Below, one piece after another: positions 56,547-64,000 of a DNA stretch of 64,000 bases. The position numbers and the translations under genes are program-made. The notes under the pieces were generated by a model that worked only from the letters and a program-made list of their open reading frames with translations, ran no database searches and had not been told where the DNA came from. Positions within the stretch are counted from its first letter, which is position 1; every line of letters begins with the position of its first letter. The stretch is from Rhizopus arrhizus (Eukaryota; Mucoromycota; Mucoromycetes; Mucorales; Rhizopodaceae), in NCBI GenBank assembly GCA_024220505.1, contig JAKZZE010000025.1, forward strand, positions 744,001-808,000, written 5' to 3'.

Positions 56547-57135
56547 AAGCGTATTTTCCTTTTTTTTTTGCATCTACCGTTTGAATTTTTTTATTTGATC
56601 GTTTCCATGGATCCCCTGCTCGCTTTCCCTCCTTCCCCTACCCTTTTGTAATACTGTAATGAACCAATAATATATAATCAATATGGCAATAAAGCCCAAA
56701 AATAAATGAATAAAACTACATTTTTGACCAATAATACCGTGTTTTAAGCCTATTTTATTTCCCAATATAAATCATCCAAAGCTAAATATAGCCATAATAA
56801 GCCAATAAGGAAGCATTGCTAAAGAGCAACAGACGAATAAGGAAGCATTAGGAAAAGGTAACAAGCCAATAAAGAAGTGGTATTAAAGAGAAACGCAAGC
56901 ATGTAAGGTCCAATAGAAAGGCATCATACTTGTGTTTCGTCGTTAAAAGAATAATGAAGCGGCGCGTTGCCAAACAGTGATACTTGGTTACCGCACTGAA
57001 ATAGTTAACATTCAACGTAAACAGGTTCAACTTGGCATACTGCAATAACGCTGCATTAAATATGATAAATCCCGATTAACTGAGGTATATCTGAGGACTA
57101 TCATACTTTGTAAATAACAATTATGTGCAGTGAAA
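56547..57135. other. Intergenic left of CACTA-like copy 3
   Basis: AT-rich; imperfect repeats of GCCAATAAGGAAGCATT (56795-56875). No gene recognised. Confidence 0.45.
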
Positions 57136-57955
57136 CACTGCAAATAATAGTGTAAATTGGGTAACAAATCGTTTACCAATCTTGCGAAATAATTTACAAT
57201 CGTGTACAATCAGGTAAGAGATTTATCCACGCACAGCCTCCTGTCTCTGCCACAAATCGTGTAAGTTATTGTTCGCCCTTTGGTTATGTGATGGTGCAAG
57301 ATTTGTGGCCAACACAGGAGACTGTTGGGAGACTTTTTCGTTAACTGATCTTGCAAGGTGGACCTTTCATCAGTTACGTTGTGGCTCTTGTTTATTATCA
57401 ATTTGACATCTAATGGTGCTTGGCAACCAATCACGCTTTGTAAAACACTACTTTATTTGTCTTTTTGCTCTTTTATAAACCACTCATATTGCTTTATATA
57501 CTTCTTTATGAACCACTTATATTGCTTTATATACTTCTTTATCGACCATTCATATTGCAATAAATATTGCTTTATATATACAAAAAAATAGGGATTTTGT
57601 TTATAAAAAATAGCTTTTTTTTTATTTAAATAAAATAATAATAACAATACATAGTATTTCTTTGCTTGTAGCGTTTTAACAGTGTGCTTGACTTACCTAA
57701 TGTCACCAGAATAGCAGCATCTAATCTAAAAATACATCAATTAATCTCGTGGAACTTTAAAAGTTCTCAAAAGAAAAGAAAAAAAAAAAGCAAGCTCAAG
57801 GATTCTAGGATTCAAAGACACAAGGACCAGGGCACTTAAAGCAAAAGATGGAAGTACATCAGTACTTAAGAACCAAAGTAAAAACCAGGAAAGAAACAGA
57901 AAGAGGCCAAAGCAGAGCAGCATTTATCTATAATAATTATTAGCCATCGTATATA

Positions 57956-59584
57956 CAGTAGCGGACAAAACTGGTGCACAAAAATTAAAATCAACATTGT
58001 ATCTCCGCCATATGTCTGCGACTTTTGTGGCATATACCATCTGAAAGACAGTCCAAAATATACATTATGTTATGTAAACCGGAACTGTACCGGACATCCT
58101 CCAGGCATAAGGTCATTTTTAGTGATTTTTTGCATATTTCAATTTTCGCCAAAAATGTGGTGCTTGTCTAGCCTTCTTTCAATTTTCCCCATATCTCTCC
58201 CGTTTGCTTTCAGATTTCACCGCATATTAGTGAATTTTAGTAGCTCTTAAAAATATATTAAGCCGTAGTTATTTTGTATTTCTCATTGAATCCCCCCTTT
58301 TGTTTTTACCCTATTCACTATAACAAAGTACTAGCCTTATATGTTTAAGAAAATAAGCAACTGTAAAAACGAAGCTCTGAGATCTCGAATACACTTAGTT
58401 CGTACGACAACAGATATTTCTAGAATAACAAGAATCTCTAAATGGACAATCAACAGGAGAAAGAGGGAAGAACGAAACTTAATGTCTTGTGATCATGAAG
58501 GTCTCCCGCTTTTAGTCTGAAAAGTTACTAGCTCAATCACCAACCTAAAGCTTGTACAAGGTCCGTTACACACAGTTTCCGATGCTCAGCACATTTTGAG
58601 GACCTTAAGATACAGTATTAGCAAATTGTCAGTCTGAAGGCACTGTAGGAAGCTAGATTTTGAGTCTGGAAGTAAGGAATCGAAGAATTTCATCAGCTGT
58701 ATTAGCCGGAAAAAGCGATGAATGTGGTATCACGACAAGCCATTGTATACAATAGAGGGCTGGAAGCCTGCTATCTTTAGCAATGAAACAAATATGAACA
58801 TTATGGATGCAGATAGTATACACTAATATTGAAAGCAAGTCGAGCAACCTGAACGATTTTTTCACGGTGATCAAACAATGAAGCATGCTGGCTGCTCTGT
58901 TATGCTTTAAGGCTGTATTAAATATTGAGGACCGGAATATGTGTGTCAAGTATATGATGGTATAATGAACTCATAAATATACACATATATTTCGCTTACT
59001 TCATACCACAAAAGCCTAGCGTATAGTGGTCTAAGACGTCGTAATCTCTCGTTTCAGTATGACAATGATACAAGGCACAAGTCGACGCATGTCACAAACT
59101 CAATATTTGATAACAGCGCTTCTGTGCTACAAGTTTAGCCGCCACTAATCCCGGCCTAAGTCCGCTTAAGCATACCAGGTGGCAATTGATGGCAAAGGTA
59201 TGATGATACGACACTAGATCAAAAAGGGTCGATGATCTTTGGAAAAGAGTAGTTAAAGAGCCGGGTTCTTTTATTGAAAATGATATACACGCATATTATT
59301 AGCATATGCAAAGAAGAACATCCGATGATATCAAGAGATGAGATGATTATATAAAGTCTAAGGTCTTAGCCACTTTTGCGGTTTTTAGAAAATATAAAAT
59401 TTTATAAATTTAAAGCACGCTTATCGCTCAGTTTTAACAATGCCATGCTTAGAACATACATAAATTACAATGACTAGTATATCCTCCTTCTAGTACAGTT
59501 TCATGACTATTGCAATTACCATGAGCAGGTAGTGGTAGTTAAAAGCTGAAAAAAAGTTTTGTGCACCAGTTTTGTCCGCTACTG
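57956..59584 (+). mobile_element. Decayed Tc1/mariner element inside CACTA-like copy 3
   Basis: 1629 bp with short TIRs CAGTAGCGGACAAAACTGG...CCAGTTTTGTCCGCTACTG (about 28 bp) and TA on both sides (57954-57955, 59585-59586). It interrupts the 120-bp repeat region of the host element. Its TIR sequence differs from the other Tc1 elements in the window, so it is a separate family. Confidence 0.9.
58361..59370 (+). pseudogene. Tc1/mariner transposase, heavily mutated
   Basis: Pieces in shifting frames: AIFSNETNMNI (first catalytic region, around 58777), GCIKY.GPEYVCQVYDGIMNS (58910-58975) and LSFQYDNDTRHKS (second Asp region, near 59050). Many stops and frameshifts make it non-functional. Confidence 0.75.
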
Positions 59585-61263
59585 TATATCGTAAAAGCAA
59601 TAGTACCTTTCTTTAGATAGACAAGGGGAAGAAAACTTGCTAAGCTTTTACCAATAAGTAAAAAAAAGGAAGCAGCAGGCATCTATAATAATTATTAGCT
59701 ATTGAGTATATGTAGCAAAAGTAATAGTACCTTGCTTTGGATGGACCATGAAAAAAAAAAGAAAAAAAAAAGATACCAGTCAAGCTTATACCAACAAATA
59801 AAAGAAGAAGCAACTACAATTCTGGGAAAGAGACTTTATAAAGACTATTTAAACCATAAAAAAAGCAATCGATACATCTTTACTAAAGTACAAGTACCAT
59901 TAGAATAGGAATAGAATACATATGTAATATTAAGAACTTACCTTTTATAAAAAAGAGAAGAAAAAAAAAGAAAAAAAAAAGAGAAGTGCTTTTTTGTAGC
60001 CTTATTTTACCAATGTTACACTTATTCACTGTCTATCTATATTAGAAAACAAAAACAATTGCTTTTCATGTAGTTTACATTTAATGGTATCCCAAAAGAT
60101 AACTTATACATTGCTTGAACAAGTTTTATTACTTGAATGCAATATGTTTAGGAGGAAGGTTATTATTTTATTTTATTTTATTTTTTTTTACTTGAAATAA
60201 AAAAAAAAGTCGGTATCTTAACAAATTATAGCAGTAAAACAACATCTTTTTTTTTTCTCCCTAGTTTTGTTTCATGGAATACACTAGATGCCAAAGGCAT
60301 AAAACAAAAAAAAAGGAAAGCTCAAGCACTGGTCAAATGTAAGCTTATAAAAAAGTAATAACAACCAAGTCTAATGTCGGTTTCTTTTTTTTTTTTTTTT
60401 TTTACATTAGGAATTCCTAATGGGACACATTCGGATGACGAACATGAACCTCATGAGCAAAGTTTTTCGCTTTAACACGATAAAACTATAAGAATATCAA
60501 ACTTATATTACTGCTTGTTGTTAAAAAGCCCTTTTTGATAAAGAAAGTTGACAATGTTAACATCTCTAATGGCTGATGGCTAATGGCTAATTGCAAATTA
60601 CACCCATCTGCAAATACAAAGTAAGTAATGAACTAATATAAGCTTAAAAACATATATTCTTTTGTATTATTTGTCATAAAAAATAATAAAGTAATCTCTT
60701 TACTTGAAACCAAAAAAATTGTGCTTGTATTTGTTAATTATAACTGCCTTGCAACAAAATGTGAGCAGAGCTTCTTTACTTTTTATTCTTTTGAGAATAT
60801 ACACGTATTCTTTTGTTATAATGTAAAAGCATTTGTATTTTTATAAAACATATTTGTTCTTAGATTATTGTTTTCATTTGAATAAGGAATCTTTTATTGC
60901 TATGCTCTTTTTTTTTTTTCACTAGGTCTTTTTTTTAACTTTGTCTTTTTTTTTTACTTTTAATCTTTCAGCTTCTTTTTTTTTTTTTTTTTTTTACTAA
61001 ACGCAACTATTTTGTTACGCCCTGTTACACATTGCTAATGAGCTACGCTAAAGATCACAGATTGCCTTCCTAATATGTATTCTTCTGTACAAAATAATCG
61101 CACGGTGCTTTTGATTTCCGCATTTTGCCCTCAAAAATAAAAAAAAGAAAATATCGGTCTTTAAACAATGTAGAGAAATACGCTTTCCAAAAAAAGATCG
61201 TTTGTAAAAAAAAACATTTCTTTAAAAATGTGAATAACTCCATGAATATTTACCCTACAAATA

Positions 61264-62900
61264 CAGTGGGTCAAAAAACTGCACCAACCTAACCTAATTT
61301 TTCGGAAATAAGAGCATAGGTCTGTCAGTTTTATAGCAAACATTATGAAACTTGAACCAAACAAATTTAATACTATTATGATTTATTGACAAAAATTTCA
61401 AAGTCAGAAGCTGAGTATACACTTAAAGCGAGCCCAGAAAAAAGCGGAGGTCGGTTGGTGCAGTTTTTTGACTTTCTTAAAATCGAGTGGATCCACCCTT
61501 TTCTGCTAATACTGCTTGTATTCTGGCGGGCAAATTGTCTATATATTTGATGCATTGTTTCTTAGTAAACGAATTCCATTCATTTTAGGCTCTTTCCCGC
61601 AGTTCATGGATGCTGGTCGCCCTATTATCATACATGCTCAGCTTTAACTTCAAATGATGCCATACATGTTCAACAGGATTAAGATCTGGACTTTGTGATG
61701 GTCAATCGTCAATGTAAACCATGTCCCTATCTTTCATTCATTGCGTTGTGAACTTTGATCGATGTTTACGATCATTGTCGTACTGAAATACCAATGGTTT
61801 CCAATTCAGACCATAGTACTTCATGGTGTCCTTCAGACTTGTAGCAAGAATTTCTTGGTATAGCTCTGAATTCATGGTACCATCATAGACGTGACATGCG
61901 TATCCAGGTCGTGCGCTGGTTATACAACCCCATAACATGAGACCGCCGCCTCCATGCTTCACAGTAACGTCGATATGGTGGGGCTGTAAACGATCGCATT
62001 TTTTCTTCCAATAATATTTGCAACCATCTGAGCCCCAAATGTTAATTTTGGTCTCACCAGAAAATATCACACGTCGCCAATCATGTACTGTCCAGTATTG
62101 ATGCTTTTTTGCCCATGTCAATCGAGCCTTCTTATGCTTTTCAGTCAATAATGGCTTCTTCTTTTTGATCTCAGCATAAATTTCAACTGAATGTAAAACA
62201 TTAATGGCCGATTGATACGACATAGGGTGTCCAAGCTCCTCCAACTTCATTTGAACATCCTTGGCAGTCTTCAAATAACCCGTGAGTACTTGTCTCTTGA
62301 TGTATCGACGCGCTGATTTTGCCATAATGCTCGATTTATCTCCGCTTTTACGTATTCTATTATGCATCCAGTTATTTGCGTACCTATTAACGGTATTTCT
62401 ATGCACTCAAACTCGTTTCCCAATGACTGTGGGGTCAACGCTATCTTCCAATAGTGGTTTGATACTGTTTTGAACATCGAATGGAACCGTTTTGGGCATT
62501 TCTAATGATGGATAGACACTGGCGATGTATGATACGTTTGGGTAAAGTAGGAAAGAAAAAAAAAGGAAAATAATTGCAAAAAAGTTTATTTTAAGATCCC
62601 CAGTGTGACTACATACTCCACAGACTAATTTATATCTGCCGGAATGGCCTCAGTCCGGGCATATAGTGTCAAACCCACTTTTATTTTAAAAGTCAAAAAA
62701 CTGCACCAACCGACCTCCGCTTTTTTCTGGGCTCGCTTTAAGTGTATACTCAGCTTCTGACTTTGAAATTTTTGTCAATAAATCATAATAGTATTAAATT
62801 TGTTTGGTTCAAGTTTCATAATGTTTGCTATAAAACTGACAGACCTATGCTCTTATTTCCGAAAAATTAGGTTAGGTTGGTGCAGTTTTTTGACCCACTG
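61264..62900 (-). mobile_element. Decayed Tc1/mariner element with 212-bp TIRs, inside copy 3
   Basis: 1637 bp with TIRs 61264-61475 and 62689-62900, starting CAGTGGGTCAAAAAACTGC and almost identical to each other, flanked by TA (61262-61263, 62901-62902). Within each TIR a 19-mer (TCAAAAAACTGCACCAACC) at the outer end is repeated in inverted orientation at the inner end. Confidence 0.93.
61477..62499 (-). pseudogene. Tc1/mariner transposase with few disabling changes
   Basis: Related to the intact transposase at 36220 (shared GSDGCKYYW, GPGYAC-like and HVWHHLKLKLS blocks). From ATG 62499 the frame has stops near 62407, 61738, 61702 and 61591, most in an otherwise readable frame. The first catalytic Asp is replaced: IFSGETKINI instead of FSDET. 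The second Asp (QYDNDRKH) and the Glu (PDLNPVEHVW) remain. The TIRs are well kept, so an active relative could still move it. Confidence 0.88.
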
Positions 62901-63080
62901 TAAAATAATAACATCGTTAAATTTCTTTATTTTTTTCGCATCTAAATCTTTTTTCAAAATTCGAAAATGATCAATACAGCAAGATTTAATTTTTTTCACG
63001 AAAAAAAGTAGCAATTTGTTACCCAAACGAAGAGCAATCTTGCGCAATCCGGTACCTAATTGGAACGATTATTTGCAGTG

Positions 63081-63509
63081 AAAATTTTTAGTTCTTTTTA
63101 AAGAAGTTCTGGATAACTAAACTAGTTCCTTTGTGGTGCAGTAATACTCGCCTTAAAGAGGTGAAGCTTTGGGTCGTCTTCTTTTTGGGTCTAGCTCAAC
63201 TTGGTCATGGCCGAATGGAATGAGTAAAGTCAATGTGAAAGAAATTCGAGAAAATGAAAGATGTCTGTTGGTGACCTGGGGGGTCGGTAGCGAGTCGATG
63301 ACGGGGTGTAAGAAATCTGGGTTTGATTTCGGTGTTGTCTCGGCGGAGCTTCAACAGCATTGATCATTGCTCAAAGCTTAAATTTCTTTCCTTTGGTTTA
63401 CCATTTTTATTCTAGTATTTCCCTGACATGTTTGACGCTAAAATAGTTTATATTGTTCTAAATCTCCTTATGCCACAAAGTTTAGTTTATATTCACTCAT
63501 TCCCATTTA
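63081..63509. other. Intergenic between CACTA-like copy 3 and a further Tc1 element
   Basis: A 64-codon frame at 63169-63363 has no recognisable family. A tRNA-like string near 63132-63180 does not fold into a cloverleaf. Confidence 0.4.
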
Positions 63510-64000
63510 CAGTAGGTCAAAAAATTGCTGCAAGGAATTGCAAAATACCGGTTTTACAGCTGGTTGTCTATGGATACTGCACCAAACTATCTCAAACTTT
63601 GATCGTTTGTACCTCACTAGAAAGGGCATTTATTCGTCGATTATCTGATATGGACAATGGTTATTGGCGGAATTTGATATAGTTAAAGGGAATGTTATAA
63701 ACATCTGGCATTTTTTACTTGTTTACATATGTTTGGAATAACGAATTTTAATACGACCCAGCCGATTGTTATCGTATGAATTCACATCCTTGACATCGTA
63801 AGAATGTTAGCAGTATATAAAGACGCTTGCAATTCCTTTATTTTAAATTTTAAATTGTCTTGCTTGCACTATTTATCTTTTTTACCCTATCATCAACCAC
63901 ATGCCTAAACGACTATCAAACGAGAAAGTAAACAATCTCAAACAAGCATTAACTGAGCCCACATCAGCGTACGCTATTGCTAAGGAGACTGGAGTACATA
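63510..64000 (+). mobile_element. Tc1/mariner element, left part, cut by the window end
   Basis: Starts TA/CAGTAGGTCAAAAAATTGCTGC at 63510. The motif AAGGAATTGCAAAA (63532) recurs inverted as CTTGCAATTCCTTTA (63827), giving the same outer/inner TIR arrangement as the elements at 35806 and 61264. A transposase start follows at 63901. Confidence 0.75.
63901..64000 (+). CDS. Tc1/mariner transposase, N-terminal fragment
   Basis: Opens MPKRLSNEKVNNLKQALTEP and continues in a helix-turn-helix-like sequence (TSAYAIAKETGVH) to the window edge. Position after a 390-bp TIR/leader matches the layout of the intact element at 35806. Confidence 0.7.
   Translation, partial: MPKRLSNEKVNNLKQALTEPTSAYAIAKETGVH

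Larger units (their letters stand above)
57136..63080 (-). mobile_element. CACTA/EnSpm-like element, copy 3, inverted and nested
   Basis: Ends CACTGCAAATAAT (57136) and ATTATTTGCAGTG (63080), with duplications AAA (57133-57135, 63081-63083). It is 5945 bp long, but removing the two inserted Tc1 elements and their TA duplications leaves about 2675 bp, the same length as copies 1 and 2. The sequence runs in the opposite orientation to those copies. Confidence 0.8.

Noticed and set aside
63125..63185. Possible tRNA or tRNA-derived SINE head (TGGTGCAGTAATACTCG)
   Set aside because: A-box-like only; the B box is poor and no cloverleaf forms.

Overview
The window looks like nuclear DNA of an early-diverging filamentous fungus, most likely a Mucorales species (Rhizopus/Mucor type). 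The basis is a strongly AT-rich sequence with long A/T homopolymers, many short introns (about 45-70 bp) with GTAAGT-like donors, and proteins of typical fungal type. I cannot name the species from the sequence alone.

Region 1 (about 0.5-24.2 kb) is gene territory with ordinary housekeeping genes. In order: a secreted protein with two Kre9/KNH-like domains (minus), a sestrin homologue (minus), the Arp2/3 subunit Arp3 (minus), a Ras GTPase (minus), translation initiation factor eIF4E (minus), ribosomal protein eS6 (plus, divergent from eIF4E), a small secreted peptide (plus), an Mms2/UEV ubiquitin-conjugating variant (minus) and a PEBP-family protein (plus). Every spliced model I assembled has a total coding length divisible by three, which supports the exon calls. 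Sestrin, Ras, eIF4E and eS6, all connected to TOR/growth signalling in other eukaryotes, lie within about 11 kb; this may be chance.

Region 2 (about 21-47.4 kb) becomes a nest of retroelements: solo LTRs with clean target duplications, a decayed chromointegrase, a 3' LINE remnant, a 6.4-kb Ty3/gypsy chromovirus whose gag-pol reading frame is split by a solo LTR, an intact Tc1/mariner element with DD37E spacing and 210-bp TIRs inserted in an older LTR, two further solo LTRs, and a young 8.0-kb Ty3/gypsy element. The young element has near-identical LTRs, a perfect -1 frameshift heptamer at the gag/pol junction and an extra 268-aa ORF in the env position.

Region 3 (about 47.6-64 kb) holds a tRNA-Leu(AAG), one unrecognised coiled-coil gene (54.6-55.9 kb) and three copies of a 2.7-kb non-coding DNA element. 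Its ends are CACTGCAAATAAT inverted repeats and each copy is bounded by its own 3-bp target duplication (gca, caa, aaa), as in the CACTA/EnSpm superfamily. Copies 1 and 2 stand head to tail 4 bp apart; copy 3 is inverted and has been hit by two different, decayed Tc1/mariner elements. A further Tc1/mariner element starts at 63.5 kb and runs out of the window. The most distinctive things here are the CACTA-like family, the gypsy element with the extra ORF and frameshift site, the inward-folded TIR design shared by several Tc1 elements, and the fungal sestrin.
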